From an uncultured Acidobacteriia bacterium (GTDB taxonomy: Bacteria; Acidobacteriota; Terriglobia; Bryobacterales; Bryobacteraceae), in the NCBI GenBank assembly GCA_903882645.1, contig CAIRXZ010000018.1:1-57591 (forward strand): a DNA stretch of 57,591 bases. Reading direction: 5' to 3'. A program made the position numbers and the translations under genes. The notes under the pieces are model-generated. The model saw only the letters and a list, made by a program, of their open reading frames with translations, ran no database searches and had not been told where the DNA came from. This document shows, piece by piece, positions 38,451 to 48,604 of this stretch (position 1 is the first letter of the stretch; each line of letters opens with the position of its first letter).

Positions 38451-39508
38451 TGAAAGGCGCCTATTTACCGGGTAACAGCACCGTCGAGATGCGTGATATT
38501 CCCGTCCCCGAGCCGGGTCACGGCGAGGCGCTGCTGCGCATGAAATCGTCGACCATCTGCGGCTCCGATATCAGGTGCATTTACCACGAGCACCTGGGCA
38601 AGGGACCGGAAGGCTACCAGGGCGTGGTGGCGGGGCATGAACCTTCCGGCCGGATCGTGAAGACCGGGCCGGGCTGCCGCCGTTTCGGCGTTGGCGACCG
38701 CGTGATCGTTTACCATATCTCCGGTTGCGGGGTCTGCAACGATTGCCGGCGCGGCTATATGATCTCCTGCACCAGCGAGAAATACCGGCGCGCTTACGGA
38801 TGGCAGCGCGACGGCGGCATGGCGGACTACCTGCTGGCCGAGGAAAAGGACCTGATCCACCTCCCCGACGAGCTGACTTACACGGACGGCGCACAGGTTG
38901 CCTGCGGTTTCGGTACGGTGTACGAAGGTTTGCAGAAGATCGGCGTCAGCGGCAGCGACGCCGTCCTGATTACCGGTCTCGGCCCCGTGGGGCTGGCCGC
39001 CGGCGCGCTCTGCCGGAAACTCGGCGCCAGAAAAATCATCGGCATCGACGTGGTGGAAGAGCGAATCAAGCTCGCGCTGGATCTGGACGTCTGCGACGAA
39101 GCGCTGCGTAGCGGGCCCGACAACGTGTCCGAGGTCCGGAAACTGACATGCGGGTACGGCGTGGAACGCGCCGTCGATTGCTCCGCCAGCGAAACCGCGC
39201 GCGCCACCGCCATACGGGCCACGCGCAAGTGGGGCCGCATCGTGATGCTCGGCGAGGGCGGCCGGGTCGAGTTCAATCCCTCCCCGGATATCATCCACGA
39301 CCAGAAGACCATCCACGGGTCGTGGGTGACTTCGACGTGGCTGATGGAGGAACTCGTGGAACGGCTGGTCTGTTGGAACCTGCACCCCGCGGATTTGGTA
39401 ACGCACCGTTTCCCGCTCGAGAGCGTGGGAGACGCGTACGCCGTAATGGCCGCCGGGAAGTGCGGAAAGGTCGCCGTCTGCTTCGATGAGGAACTGACGG
39501 CGGGCTGA
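38447..39508 (+). CDS. Zinc-dependent alcohol/polyol dehydrogenase
   Basis: Medium-chain dehydrogenase of 353 aa. The catalytic zinc residues are in STICGSDI and VVAGHEPSG. The structural zinc cysteines are in CGVCNDCRRGYMISC (C-x2-C-x2-C-x7-C). The NAD-binding GLGPVGLAAGAL follows at about 180. It resembles sorbitol, L-fuconate or threonine-type dehydrogenases; specificity unknown. Translation is coupled to the aldo-keto reductase by a 4 bp overlap. Last gene of the plus-strand sugar operon. Confidence 0.92.
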   Translation: MMKGAYLPGNSTVEMRDIPVPEPGHGEALLRMKSSTICGSDIRCIYHEHLGKGPEGYQGVVAGHEPSGRIVKTGPGCRRFGVGDRVIVYHISGCGVCNDCRRGYMISCTSEKYRRAYGWQRDGGMADYLLAEEKDLIHLPDELTYTDGAQVACGFGTVYEGLQKIGVSGSDAVLITGLGPVGLAAGALCRKLGARKIIGIDVVEERIKLALDLDVCDEALRSGPDNVSEVRKLTCGYGVERAVDCSASETARATAIRATRKWGRIVMLGEGGRVEFNPSPDIIHDQKTIHGSWVTSTWLMEELVERLVCWNLHPADLVTHRFPLESVGDAYAVMAAGKCGKVAVCFDEELTAG

Positions 39509-39518
39509 GGGGATTTGC

Positions 39519-39596
39519 CAGCGCCAGTGGAAGACCACCGGCTTAAAGCCGGTGGATTCGGGACGAGCTGAAAGCCGCCTGAAGGGCGGCTGGCGC
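39519..39596. repeat. Double-hairpin intergenic repeat
   Basis: Two neat hairpins occur in tandem: CCACCGGCTTAAAGCCGGTGG (39536-39556) and GCCGCCTGAAGGGCGGC (39575-39591). They are framed by GCCAGCGCC and GGCTGGCGC, so the whole is also an inverted repeat. It follows the dehydrogenase stop and may end or stabilise the operon transcript. Confidence 0.65.
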
Positions 39597-39600
39597 GTTT

Positions 39601-39713
39601 GTGGAGCGAGCCTCCGGCTTGCCATGCCGCCATTCCTGGCGGCATTCTCGTAGCGGCTGGCGGATGCCCGCAAGAAAGCGGGCATGGCAGGCCGGAGGCC
39701 CACTCCACGGAAG
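39601..39713. repeat. Palindromic repeat (GTGGAGTGGGCCTCC family), second copy
   Basis: It starts GTGGAGCGAGCCTCCGG and ends CCGGAGGCCCACTCCACGG; inner words GCCATGCCGCC and GGCATGGCAGG are inverted. It shares its ends with the element at 35668-35775. Bases 39714-39805 hold no gene I can see. Confidence 0.72.
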
Positions 39714-39805
39714 CGGAATAGAAGCCTGCTGGAAGCTGACCGCCCGAAAAGTGGTGGGTTTGGACCTGGAGGTGGGAGCTATATGGCGCTCAGGCGCTGT
39801 TTGCT

Positions 39806-41443
39806 ATGATTATCGCCATGTTCGATTTTCGTCTTAGCAGGGCTTCCATTGGAATTCTTCCACTGGCGCTGTTGTCGCTCGCGCTGGCCGCGCCAGGGGC
39901 GCTAGCGCAGGGCCGCGCGCAGTCCCAGCCCGCGGCGCAAACGCCGGCCCCGGCGCCCGCCACGCCGGCCGTGCCCGGTGGGCGCGGCCGCGGCGGCGTG
40001 TCCGGCCCCGGCCCGACCGTGGGCGGCGAGGTCGACGAAACGCCGGTCGTAACGCATCATTCGATCAACGTGGGCGGCAAGGCCATTAACTACACGGCGA
40101 CGGCGGCGCAGATGCCGCTCAAGGATTCGTCGGGCGAGACCGAGGCGCACATCTTTTACGTGGCCTACACGCTGGACGGCGTCAGCCAGACGTCGCGCCG
40201 GCCGCTCACGTTCTGCTTCAACGGCGGGCCTGGATCGGCGTCCTTTTGGGTGCACATGGGCGGCATGGGGCCGCGCAGTCCCAAACTGCTGCCCACCGGC
40301 GGCATGCCTCCGCCGCCTTTCGAGCTGAAGGACAACCAGGACACGTGGCTGGATTCGACCGATCTGGTCTTCATCGACGCCGTGGGGACCGGCTACAGCC
40401 GCGCCAAGACGGTGGAAGTGGCGCGGCGCATGAACGGCGTGCAGGGCGACATTCAGTCCGTGGGCGAGTTCATTCGCATGTACGTCACGCGCAACAGCCG
40501 GCAGCTTTCGCCGCTGTTCATCGCCGGCGAAAGCTACGGCACGCTCCGCGCGGCGGGCCTGGCGGGCTACCTGGTGGATCAGGGAATCGCGTTTAACGGG
40601 ATCGCGCTCATCGGCACCGTGCTCAACCTGGGGACCCTCTCAAACAGCAACGGCGACACGACCTACGTGCTGCTGCTGCCCACCTGCGCCGCCGACGCCT
40701 GGTATCACAAGAAGGTGGCGGCCGATCTGGCCCGCAAGGATTTGAAGTCGTTCCTCAAGGAAGTGGAAGGCTTCGCGCAAGGCGAATACGCCTCGGCGTT
40801 GAGCAAGGGCGACGAACTTCCCCCAGCCGAACGCAAGTCGGTAATCGACAAGCTGGCGCGTTACACGGGGCTGGACGCGCGCTATATCGACGAAAGCAAC
40901 CTGCGCTTGGACACCGCGCACTTCACCCGGCAACTGCTGCGCGACAAGCACGAGACCATCGGCCGTTTGGATGGCCGTTTGACAGGGCCTTCCAGCCTGA
41001 ACACCGGGGAGACCAGCGAATACGACCCTTCGAACACGCTCATCACGCCGCCCTTTATGGCCGCCTTCACCAACTATGTTCGCGAGGAGCTGGGATACAA
41101 GACCGACCTCTATTACTACCCGAGCGGCGGCATTCAGCCCTGGGACTACGGCGTGCAGGAGGGCTTCGGCGACACGACCAGTATGTTGCGCACCGCCATG
41201 GCCCGGAACCCGTACATGAAGGTGATGGTAGCGGCGGGCTATTACGACCTGGCCACGCCCTATTTCGCCGCCGAGTACACCTTCAACCACATGGGCCTGA
41301 ATCCGGAAATGCACGCGCGCATGACCTGGGATTTCTATCAGGCGGGCCACATGTTGTATATCGATAGCGACCAGCACGCAAAGTTGAAACACGACTTCGC
41401 GGAGTTCATGGCCGCCGCCTTGCCCAAGCCGGACGCGCCGTAG
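39806..41443 (+). CDS. S10-family serine carboxypeptidase
   Basis: Exported peptidase of up to 545 aa (start at 39806, or Met5 at 39818). It has a signal peptide ending near PGALAQ, then an Ala/Pro/Gln-rich linker with [14 protein letters not shown]. The S10 catalytic domain has [10 protein letters not shown], the nucleophile Ser in FIAGESYGT, the Asp in [10 protein letters not shown] and the His in YQAGHMLY. It cleaves C-terminal residues from peptides. It stands alone between repeats and the copper genes. Confidence 0.93.
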   Translation: MIIAMFDFRLSRASIGILPLALLSLALAAPGALAQGRAQSQPAAQTPAPAPATPAVPGGRGRGGVSGPGPTVGGEVDETPVVTHHSINVGGKAINYTATAAQMPLKDSSGETEAHIFYVAYTLDGVSQTSRRPLTFCFNGGPGSASFWVHMGGMGPRSPKLLPTGGMPPPPFELKDNQDTWLDSTDLVFIDAVGTGYSRAKTVEVARRMNGVQGDIQSVGEFIRMYVTRNSRQLSPLFIAGESYGTLRAAGLAGYLVDQGIAFNGIALIGTVLNLGTLSNSNGDTTYVLLLPTCAADAWYHKKVAADLARKDLKSFLKEVEGFAQGEYASALSKGDELPPAERKSVIDKLARYTGLDARYIDESNLRLDTAHFTRQLLRDKHETIGRLDGRLTGPSSLNTGETSEYDPSNTLITPPFMAAFTNYVREELGYKTDLYYYPSGGIQPWDYGVQEGFGDTTSMLRTAMARNPYMKVMVAAGYYDLATPYFAAEYTFNHMGLNPEMHARMTWDFYQAGHMLYIDSDQHAKLKHDFAEFMAAALPKPDAP

Positions 41444-41499
41444 GCCGGCCGCCCGCGAGCCGGAAGAGTGTGAACGCGGCAGACAAGGGGCTTTTAGGT

Positions 41500-41715
41500 A
41501 TGGCTCTCCAGACCACCATCATGACGATACGCGGAATGACCTGCGGCAACTGCGCGCGCGGGGTCGAGCGGAAGCTTTCCGTCACGCCGGGCGTGACCAA
41601 GGCCGCGGTGGACCTCCACGGCGGCAGCGCCACGGTGGAATACGACGCGGAGAAAGTGAAGCCCTCGGTTCTGGCAGACGCCGTGCGCCAGCTCGGCTAT
41701 GTTGTGACGGCATGA
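41500..41715 (+). CDS. copZ: Copper chaperone CopZ-like HMA protein
   Basis: Small cytosolic metal-binding protein of about 71 aa with one HMA domain and the copper-binding [10 protein letters not shown] 41500 fits the family; a GTG at 41470 would add 10 residues. It overlaps copA by 4 bp (ATGA) and presumably delivers Cu(I) to it. Confidence 0.88.
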   Translation: MALQTTIMTIRGMTCGNCARGVERKLSVTPGVTKAAVDLHGGSATVEYDAEKVKPSVLADAVRQLGYVVTA

Positions 41716-43784
41716 GCGCGGCGCGGCTCGAGCGCGTGGATCTTCCGGTCTCGGGGATGACGTGCGCCGCCTGCGCCCGCGCCATCGAGGGCGCGCTCGG
41801 GGGCGCGTCGGGCGTGGAGCGCGCCCGGGTCAACCTGGCCACCAACACCGCAACCGTCGAGTACGACCCGGCCCGCGCGCGGCCGGGCGATTTCGTGCGC
41901 GCGATCGAGGACCTGGGCTACGGCGTGCCCGAAACCGAGATGGGTTTCGTGGACTCGGCCGAGCCGGAGTACCGCCGCAGGCTCCTCGTCGCGGCGATCT
42001 TCTCGGCGCCTGTCCTGGTCCTGGGTATGTCCCACGGCGCGCTGGGCGGGCGCTACTCGCCGTGGATCCAGCTCGCGCTGACCTTGCCGGTGATCTTTTA
42101 CTCGGGCGCGCCGTTCTACAAGGCCGCGTGGACCGCCCTGCGCCACCGCTCGGCCAATATGAACTCGCTGATCGCGCTGGGCACGGGCGCGGCGTTCCTC
42201 TACTCGCTCTACGAAACCGCGCGCGGCGGCCACCAGGTGTACTACGAAGCCGCGGCGGTTATCGTCGCGTTGATTCTCACGGGCCGCATGCTGGAGGCCC
42301 GCGCGCGCGGCAAGGCTTCCTCGGCGATCCGCGGCCTGATGGATCTTCAGCCGCCCACGGCGCGCGTGCTGCGCGGCGAGGTGGAGGCGGAGATCGCGGT
42401 GGCGGAGGTGCGCGCCGGGGACATGGTTGTGGTGCGGCCGGGCGAACGCATCTCCGTGGATGGGACCGTGATCGAGGGCGAATCGGCGGTGGATGAATCC
42501 ATGCTGACCGGAGAGAGCATGCCGGTCGACAAGCGCGCCGGCGCGCCGGTGTACGCGGGAACCATCAACCGTTCCGGCGGTTTCCGATTCCGGGCGACCG
42601 CCATCGGCCGCGGCGCCGTCCTGCAGCGCATGATCGAAATGGTGAAGCAGGCGCAAGGATCGCGCGCTCCGGTGGCGCGGCTGGCGGACGTAGTGAGCGG
42701 CTATTTCACCGTGGGGGTCCTGCTGGCGGCGCTGCTTACGTTCGCGGGATGGCTGTTCTTCGCGCCATTCGCCACGGCCATGGTGAACGCAGTGGCCGTC
42801 CTGATCATCGCCTGCCCGTGCGCCCTGGGACTGGCGACGCCCACCGCCGTCATGGTGGGGACCGGACGCGGCGCCTTGCGCGGCATCCTGATCAAGGGCG
42901 GCGAAGCGCTGGAAATGGCTCACAAGATCGACACGATTCTCTTCGACAAGACCGGCACCATCACCGAAGGCAGGCCGCGGGTGACTCGGATCGCGCCCGA
43001 GGCTGGGTTTACCGAAGCGGAAGTGCTGCGCCTGGCGGCGTCGGCCGAAGGTTACTCCGAGCATCCGTTGGGAAAGGCGATTGTGGAAGCCGCCGCGGAA
43101 CGCGGAATCGCCGCCGATGAGACAAGCGCCTTTGCTGCGCTGGCCGGACACGGAGTCCGCGCGATGGTGGCGGGCCGCGAGGTGCTGGTGGGCCGCGCCG
43201 AGGGCCGCGCCGGAGTGAGCGTGACCGTCGATGGCGCGCCCGCAGGCGCGATCGAGATCGCCGATACCGTCAAGCCCGGCGCGGCTGAAGCCGTGCGCCG
43301 CTTGCGTGCGATGGGGATCGAGGTCTGGATGATCACCGGCGACAACCGCGCTACGGCCGAAGCGGTGGCGCGCGAAGCCGGCATCGGCCGCGTCTTGGCG
43401 GAAGTTCTCCCGGAGGAGAAGGTGGCGCAAGTAAAGCGCCTGCAAGCCGCGGGCAGGCGCGTCGCCATGGTGGGCGACGGCATCAACGATGCCCCCGCGC
43501 TGGCCCAGGCCGATCTGGGCATCGCCATGGGCTCCGGCACTGACATCGCCATGGAAGCGGGCGGCATAACCCTGATGCGCGGCGACCTCGGCCGCGTCGC
43601 CGAGGCCATCGAGCTTTCGCGGCGCACCATGCGCACGATCCGGCAGAACCTGTTCTGGGCCTTCGCCTATAACGCCGTGGGGATTCCGGTGGCGGCCTTG
43701 GGCCTGCTCTCCCCCATGTTGGCCGCGGCCGCGATGGCCCTTTCCAGCGTGACGGTAGTGACCAACAGCCTGCGGCTGAAGTAG
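41712..43784 (+). CDS. copA: Copper-translocating P-type ATPase CopA
   Basis: P1B-type ATPase of 690 aa. It has a single N-terminal HMA domain (GMTCAACA), membrane helices, the actuator TGES, the copper motif CPC in [15 protein letters not shown], phosphorylation site DKTGT, SEHPLG and the hinge [14 protein letters not shown]. These show Cu(I) export from the cytoplasm. No copper regulator is seen next to it. Confidence 0.95.
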   Translation: MSAARLERVDLPVSGMTCAACARAIEGALGGASGVERARVNLATNTATVEYDPARARPGDFVRAIEDLGYGVPETEMGFVDSAEPEYRRRLLVAAIFSAPVLVLGMSHGALGGRYSPWIQLALTLPVIFYSGAPFYKAAWTALRHRSANMNSLIALGTGAAFLYSLYETARGGHQVYYEAAAVIVALILTGRMLEARARGKASSAIRGLMDLQPPTARVLRGEVEAEIAVAEVRAGDMVVVRPGERISVDGTVIEGESAVDESMLTGESMPVDKRAGAPVYAGTINRSGGFRFRATAIGRGAVLQRMIEMVKQAQGSRAPVARLADVVSGYFTVGVLLAALLTFAGWLFFAPFATAMVNAVAVLIIACPCALGLATPTAVMVGTGRGALRGILIKGGEALEMAHKIDTILFDKTGTITEGRPRVTRIAPEAGFTEAEVLRLAASAEGYSEHPLGKAIVEAAAERGIAADETSAFAALAGHGVRAMVAGREVLVGRAEGRAGVSVTVDGAPAGAIEIADTVKPGAAEAVRRLRAMGIEVWMITGDNRATAEAVAREAGIGRVLAEVLPEEKVAQVKRLQAAGRRVAMVGDGINDAPALAQADLGIAMGSGTDIAMEAGGITLMRGDLGRVAEAIELSRRTMRTIRQNLFWAFAYNAVGIPVAALGLLSPMLAAAAMALSSVTVVTNSLRLK

Positions 43785-43842
43785 GACTGCTTGGCAGCGC
43801 AAATTACTCGGTGGAGCGTTGTTGTATCATAGGGTTTTCTTC

Positions 43843-44694
43843 ATGAAGGCCTTACTGGAAGCGATTGAGGCGGGCTGCGAAGACTGGGATCTCGCGCAGG
43901 CGATCGACCCCGCGCGGCTGCCCGAGCACGTGGCGATCATCATGGACGGCAACGGCCGCTGGGCTCGCCGGCGCCGGTTGCCCAGGATCGCCGGCCACCA
44001 GGCGGGCATCGCCGCCGTGCGCTCGACCGTGGAAACTTGTGCGCGCCTCGGTTTGAAGGTGCTCACGCTGTATGCGTTCTCCGTCGAGAACTGGAAACGG
44101 CCCAGGGTGGAGGTCGAAACCCTGTGGCGGCTACTGCGGTACTACCTGAGGCAGGAGCTTCCCGAACTCCAGAAGAACGACATTCGCTTGCAGGCCATCG
44201 GCCGGCTGGACGCCCTGGCGCCGCAGGTGCGGCGCGAGCTGGACGCCGCGGTGGAAGCCACCTCCGCCAATCGCGGGCTGGTATTGAACCTGGCCATCAA
44301 CTACGGCGGGCGCGCGGAAATCGTGGATGCCATGAACGCCGTCCTGGACATGGCGCGCCTGGACGGCAGACTCCAGTCCCTGAAGTTCGACGAGGACTTG
44401 ATCTCCACCAGCCTCTACACGGCCTCGTGCCCGGACCCCGACCTGCTGATCCGCACATCCGGCGAGATGCGCATCAGCAACTTCCTGCTGTGGCAGATCG
44501 CCTATGCGGAGCTTTACGTCACCGAGACGCTGTGGCCGGACTTCTCGCGCACGGACCTGCTGCGGGCCGTGCTGGAGTACCAGAAGCGCGACCGGCGCTA
44601 CGGCGGGCTGAGCGGCTCGCCCGATGCGGCCCCCATCAACGGCTCCGCCCAGTCCGGCGATCCAAGCTTCGTTGAAGCGCTCCGCCCGTCATGA
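43843..44694 (+). CDS. uppS: Undecaprenyl diphosphate synthase
   Basis: Cis-prenyltransferase of about 283 aa that makes the C55 carrier for peptidoglycan. It has IIMDGNGRWA with the catalytic Asp, SVENWKRP, INYGGRAEI and the C-terminal LLIRTSGEMRISNFLLWQ. ATG 43843 is preferred over an upstream TTG at 43819. The C-terminal ~25 residues after YGGL are extra and low in conservation. It overlaps cdsA by 4 bp. Confidence 0.95.
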   Translation: MKALLEAIEAGCEDWDLAQAIDPARLPEHVAIIMDGNGRWARRRRLPRIAGHQAGIAAVRSTVETCARLGLKVLTLYAFSVENWKRPRVEVETLWRLLRYYLRQELPELQKNDIRLQAIGRLDALAPQVRRELDAAVEATSANRGLVLNLAINYGGRAEIVDAMNAVLDMARLDGRLQSLKFDEDLISTSLYTASCPDPDLLIRTSGEMRISNFLLWQIAYAELYVTETLWPDFSRTDLLRAVLEYQKRDRRYGGLSGSPDAAPINGSAQSGDPSFVEALRPS

Positions 44695-45461
44695 AGCGGA
44701 TACTGACTGCCGCGGCGCTGATCCCGGTCGTTGTCTACGTGGTCCTGTTCGCCAATTCCTGGGTCTTCCTTAGCGTTCTGATCGTGGCGGCGCTGCTGAG
44801 CTATCGCGAATACGACGGCATCGCGGCGGCGTATGGCTTCGGGGCGCCCGGCCCGATGGGTTACGGGTTCGGCCTCGCGCTGCTGCTGTGGCCGGGAGAC
44901 GCCTGGATCGTGGCGCTGGGCGCGGCGCTGGTTGCGCTCGCCCTCGCGATGCGCGCGGACAGCCTCGGCAAGACGCTGCCCCGCGCCGCTCTTCTGCTCC
45001 TGGGCGTGGTGTATGTCTTCGGCTGCTGGAAGTGCGCTCTGCCGCTGCGCGAAACAAACCCGCACTGGCTCATGTTCGCGCTGCTGGTGAACTGGACCGG
45101 CGACGCGGGAGCCTACTATGTGGGCCGGGCGTTCGGCAGGCATAAGATGGCCCCGCGCGTGAGTCCCAAGAAATCGTGGGAAGGCGCCGCGGCTTCCATC
45201 GCGACTTCGATTCTTATCGCCGGCGGGTACCTGGTCTACTTCACCGGAACCGGAGCGCTGCGGGCCGTTGCGCTCACGGCCGCCGCGAATGTGGCGGGGC
45301 AGCTCGGCGACCTCACGGAGTCCGCCATGAAACGCGGCGCCGGAGTGAAGGATAGCGGCGCGATCCTGCCCGGTCACGGAGGCTTCCTGGACCGCGTGGA
45401 CAGCACCCTGTTCTCGCTGCCGGTCGTCTACGCGTACCTGAAGCTGATGTCGGTGGGGTAG
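44691..45461 (+). CDS. cdsA: Phosphatidate cytidylyltransferase
   Basis: Membrane enzyme of 256 aa making CDP-diacylglycerol for phospholipid synthesis. It has about seven hydrophobic segments and the family signature SAMKRGAGVKDSGAILPGHG followed by GFLDRVDS. Coupled with uppS. In many bacteria dxr and rseP follow; here a minus-strand fabG lies next instead. Confidence 0.94.
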   Translation: MKRILTAAALIPVVVYVVLFANSWVFLSVLIVAALLSYREYDGIAAAYGFGAPGPMGYGFGLALLLWPGDAWIVALGAALVALALAMRADSLGKTLPRAALLLLGVVYVFGCWKCALPLRETNPHWLMFALLVNWTGDAGAYYVGRAFGRHKMAPRVSPKKSWEGAAASIATSILIAGGYLVYFTGTGALRAVALTAAANVAGQLGDLTESAMKRGAGVKDSGAILPGHGGFLDRVDSTLFSLPVVYAYLKLMSVG

Positions 45462-45508
45462 GCCTCCCGGCCTGCCCTCGCGCCGAAGGCGCGCGTGGCC
45501 CCACTGCG

Positions 45509-46243
45509 CTACATGTACATTCCGCCGTTGACGGCCAGCACGTGACCCGTGATGTAAGCGGCGTCGTCGCTCACCAGGAACTTGACGGCGTTGGCCACGT
45601 CGGCGGGCGCGCCCATGCGGGCGAGCGGGATCGAGGCGAGCATCTTCTGCTTCAGTTCCTCCGGAAGGCCCGCGGTCATGTCCGTGCCGATGTATCCCGG
45701 CGCTACCGCGTTCACCGTGATTCCGCGGCTGCCCACCTCCTGCGCCAGCGCCTTGGTCATGCCGATCAAGCCCGCCTTGGAGGCGGCGTAGTTGGCTTGG
45801 CCGGGGCTGCCGGCCTGTCCCACCACCGATGCGATGTTGACGATCCGCCCCCAGCGGGCTTTCATCATGCCCTGGAGGACCTGCTGCGTGGCATAGAACG
45901 CGCCGAACAGGTTGATCTTCAGCACCAGTTCCCAATCCGCCGGTTTCATGCGCACCGCCAGGCCGTCCCGCGTGATTCCGGCGTTGTTAACCAGCACGTC
46001 CACGCGCCCTTTTTCGCCGATCACTTTGGCGAAGCCTTCCTTCACGGATTCGTGCGAAGAAATGTCCAGGTCCAAGGTCATAGCCTCGCCCCCCGACGCC
46101 CGGATTTCGGCGGCGACTTTCTCGTTGTTCTCGACTTCGGGTGAGGCGACCACGATGAACAGACCGGTACGCGACAGTGTGAGCGCCGTCTCCCGGCCGA
46201 TTCCGCGGCTCGAACCCGTGACGAATGCGACTCGATCGGACAT
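45509..46243 (-). CDS. fabG: 3-oxoacyl-ACP reductase (FabG-type SDR)
   Basis: Short-chain dehydrogenase of 244 aa. It has TGSSRGIGRE, NNAG, catalytic Ser in IASVVGQAGSPGQANYAASK (with Tyr and Lys) and the FabG-like APGYIGTDMT. It reduces 3-oxoacyl-ACP in fatty-acid synthesis, although close SDR relatives have other substrates. ATG 46243 has AAGGAGAAG upstream. It is alone, without other fab genes nearby. Confidence 0.88.
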   Translation of the reverse strand: MSDRVAFVTGSSRGIGRETALTLSRTGLFIVVASPEVENNEKVAAEIRASGGEAMTLDLDISSHESVKEGFAKVIGEKGRVDVLVNNAGITRDGLAVRMKPADWELVLKINLFGAFYATQQVLQGMMKARWGRIVNIASVVGQAGSPGQANYAASKAGLIGMTKALAQEVGSRGITVNAVAPGYIGTDMTAGLPEELKQKMLASIPLARMGAPADVANAVKFLVSDDAAYITGHVLAVNGGMYM

Positions 46244-46304
46244 TTCTTCTCCTTGCGGCGTTTTTGTATCCAACACTCAATGATAACTTGTGTGGCCGAA
46301 GCCC

Positions 46305-46385
46305 AAGAACCGCTCCCTCACGGTCGCGGCTCTGAATGAGGCACACGGCTGCACACCGAGCCGCGACCGTGAGGGAGCGGTTCTT
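46305..46385. repeat. Palindromic repeat with 27-bp perfect arms
   Basis: The arms 46305-46331 and 46359-46385 are perfect inverted copies of 27 bp (core CCGCTCCCTCACGGTCGCGG), with a 27-nt loop. A diverged copy lies at 22188-22260. It sits between the divergent fabG and ubiD genes. A transposase is not visible; the shape suggests a MITE-like or REP-like mobile element. Confidence 0.85.
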
Positions 46386-46427
46386 TGCGCGGGCGCCGCT
46401 TTGCCCGCGGGCGCATAATTGTTACGT

Positions 46428-47873
46428 ATGGCCTACCGCGACTTGCGCGAGTTCATTCGGGCGCTCGAAGAAAACGGGGAGCTGAAGCGCATCCCCTTCG
46501 AAGTGGACCCTATCCTTGAAATCACCGAGTTCGCCGACCGGTCGGTCAAGAGCGGCGGCCCGGCGCTGCTGTTCGAAAAGCCCAAGGGTTACCAGACTCC
46601 GGTGATCGTCAACGCGTTCGCCTCCGCGCGCAAGATGGAGATCGCGCTCGAGGTGGAGTCGGTGGAACAGGTGGCGCGGCGCATCTCGGAGTTCCTCGAA
46701 ATGCGCGCCCCGGAGGGCCTCATCGGCAAGCTCAAGATGCTGCCGAAGCTGGCGGAGATGGGGTCGTTCTTTCCGCGCACGGTCTCAAAGGGAGCGTGCC
46801 AGGAGGTGGTCCGCGCGGACGGGTTCTCGCTGTTGAATCTGCCGGCGCTGAAGTGCTGGCCGGAGGACGGCGGCCGCTTCATCACCCTGCCGCTGGTCTT
46901 TTCGCGGAATCCCGACACGGGCAAGCGCAACTGCGGCATGTACCGCATGCAAATCTTCGACGAGCGCACGGCGGGCATGCACTGGCAAACCCACAAGCAG
47001 GGTGCCGAGCACTACCGCCGGATGCGGCATCACGGCCAGACCCGCATGGACGTGGCGGTCGCCATCGGCGCCGATCCCGCCACCATGTTCTCAGCGATTC
47101 TGCCGCTGCCGCCCGACCTCGACGAAATGATCGTGGCCGGCTTCCTCCGCCAGAGCCCCGTGGAGATGGTCAAGTGCCGGACTTCGGACCTCGAAGTGCC
47201 GGCCAACGCCGAAATCGTGCTGGAGGGCTACGTCGAGTTGGGCGAGTTGCGCACCGAAGGCCCCTTCGGAGACCACACCGGCTTTTACTCGCTGGCCGAT
47301 GAATACCCCGTCTTCCACGCGACGTGCATGACGCACCGCGACCAGCCGATTTACGCGGCCACCATCGTGGGGCCGCCGCCCATGGAGGATTACTTCATGG
47401 GCAAGACCATCGAGCGCATATTCTTGCCGCTCATGCGCCTGCAATTGCCGGAGGTGCGCGACATCGCCATGCCCGCCGAGGGGGTGTTCCACAACCTGAT
47501 CCTGGTCTCCATCCGCAAATCGTATCCCGGCCACGCGCGCAAAGTGATGCACGCGATCTGGGGCCTCGGGCAGGCCATGTTCTCCAAGTGCATCGTCGTG
47601 GTGGACGAAGACGTGGATGTTCAGAACGTCCGCGAAGTGGCCTGGAAGGCGCTCAACAACATCGATCCGGAACGCGACATCCAATTCGTGATGGGCCCGG
47701 TGGATTCGCTCGACCACTCGAGCCGCCTGCCCAATTACGGCTCGAAGATGGGCGTCGACGCCACCCGCAAATGGCCCGGCGAGGGGTTCACCCGCCCGTG
47801 GCCCGGCGTCATCGAGATGACCCCCGAAGTGAAGCGGCGGGTGGACGAGCTGTGGAAGAAGGCGGGGCTATGA
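46428..47873 (+). CDS. ubiD: UbiD-family prenylated-FMN decarboxylase
   Basis: Decarboxylase of about 481 aa, with full-length UbiD regions: YRDLREFIRALEENGEL, RNCGMYRMQIFD, the EGPFGDHTGFYS segment and a C-terminal YGSKMGVDATRKWPGEGF. The family acts on aromatic acids with prFMN; in quinone synthesis it removes the carboxyl of polyprenyl-hydroxybenzoate or a futalosine-pathway intermediate. The UbiX partner is not in view. ATG 46428 was chosen over a TTG at 46419. It converges with vapC, the stops overlapping by 6 bp. Confidence 0.9.
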   Translation: MAYRDLREFIRALEENGELKRIPFEVDPILEITEFADRSVKSGGPALLFEKPKGYQTPVIVNAFASARKMEIALEVESVEQVARRISEFLEMRAPEGLIGKLKMLPKLAEMGSFFPRTVSKGACQEVVRADGFSLLNLPALKCWPEDGGRFITLPLVFSRNPDTGKRNCGMYRMQIFDERTAGMHWQTHKQGAEHYRRMRHHGQTRMDVAVAIGADPATMFSAILPLPPDLDEMIVAGFLRQSPVEMVKCRTSDLEVPANAEIVLEGYVELGELRTEGPFGDHTGFYSLADEYPVFHATCMTHRDQPIYAATIVGPPPMEDYFMGKTIERIFLPLMRLQLPEVRDIAMPAEGVFHNLILVSIRKSYPGHARKVMHAIWGLGQAMFSKCIVVVDEDVDVQNVREVAWKALNNIDPERDIQFVMGPVDSLDHSSRLPNYGSKMGVDATRKWPGEGFTRPWPGVIEMTPEVKRRVDELWKKAGL

Positions 47874-48311
47874 GGGTTGAGGCTGATCGAGCGGGTTGAG
47901 AATCCGGAGCCGCGGGAATCTGGCGAAGCCGCGGTCATTGGTGCATAGCGTGGCTCCGTGTTCGATGGCGAGGGCGGCCAGGTGTGCATCCGGAACGAGG
48001 CGGCCGCGGCACTGAGCGCCGCATAGGAGATCCCGCAAGATGGTCCAGTGGCGTTCGCCGGGAGCCGGGACAATCACATTGGGAGACGCAAGCCATTCCT
48101 CCACGATGTCGGCGGCTTCCTGGACGAGAAGCGGTTGCTCCCAGATCTGGGGGCTGGTAGCAATCCGAAGAAACGCCAGGAGACTGTTCCACGGCAGCAG
48201 GACCGGCATGGGACCAGAGAGCATCTCCTCCAGCCATCGCCGGGCGGCCGCATGCTGGGGCGTTGAGGGATCATACGCGTACAAGAGGAGATTGGCGTCG
48301 ATCAGCATCAT
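47868..48311 (-). CDS. VapC-type PIN-domain toxin (second locus)
   Basis: PIN-domain protein of 147 aa. It has the acidic start MLIDANLLLYAYDPSTPQH, a central LAFLRIATSP, and the closing acidic VPDAHLAALAIEHG and CTNDRGFARFP. This is a probable RNase toxin. It starts at ATG 48311, overlapping the antitoxin stop as ATGA. Confidence 0.9.
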   Translation of the reverse strand: MMLIDANLLLYAYDPSTPQHAAARRWLEEMLSGPMPVLLPWNSLLAFLRIATSPQIWEQPLLVQEAADIVEEWLASPNVIVPAPGERHWTILRDLLCGAQCRGRLVPDAHLAALAIEHGATLCTNDRGFARFPRLRILNPLDQPQPS

Positions 48312-48553
48312 CGGTGAAGCGGCCCTTCCACTTGATCCAGCAATTCCGAGATGCACTCGAGTGAGAACCCTCGGCGCAGCCCCATCTTCCGAGGCCGCAC
48401 GACAAAGCGCTTGGCGGGTTTCATTCCGGCCCGAGCGTTCAATCCCAGCCGCAGACTCTCATTCACGATTTCTTTGAACGACTTGCCGCTACTGCGCGTT
48501 TCCCGGTCCAGCTTGGCGCGGACGTCGTCGTCAAGGGTCAATGTAGTACGCAC
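48308..48553 (-). CDS. VapB-type ribbon-helix-helix antitoxin (second locus)
   Basis: Antitoxin of 81 aa with N-terminal MRTTLTLDDDVRAKL and the helix SGKSFKEIVNESLRLGL, typical of RHH antitoxins. The C-terminal tail should bind the PIN toxin. Unrelated in detail to the VapB at 26439. Confidence 0.87.
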   Translation of the reverse strand: MRTTLTLDDDVRAKLDRETRSSGKSFKEIVNESLRLGLNARAGMKPAKRFVVRPRKMGLRRGFSLECISELLDQVEGPLHR

Positions 48554-48604
48554 ATCTTGATGCTAGCACATGAGCATCATGATGCGCAATGCGTACCGGC
48601 GGGG

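Noticed and set aside
41697-43802. 701-codon open frame opposite copA
   Set aside because: Antisense shadow created by codon bias; copA is complete and typical.
44691-45508. Missing dxr after cdsA as a sign of deletion
   Set aside because: Gene order after cdsA varies widely between bacteria, so absence here proves nothing.
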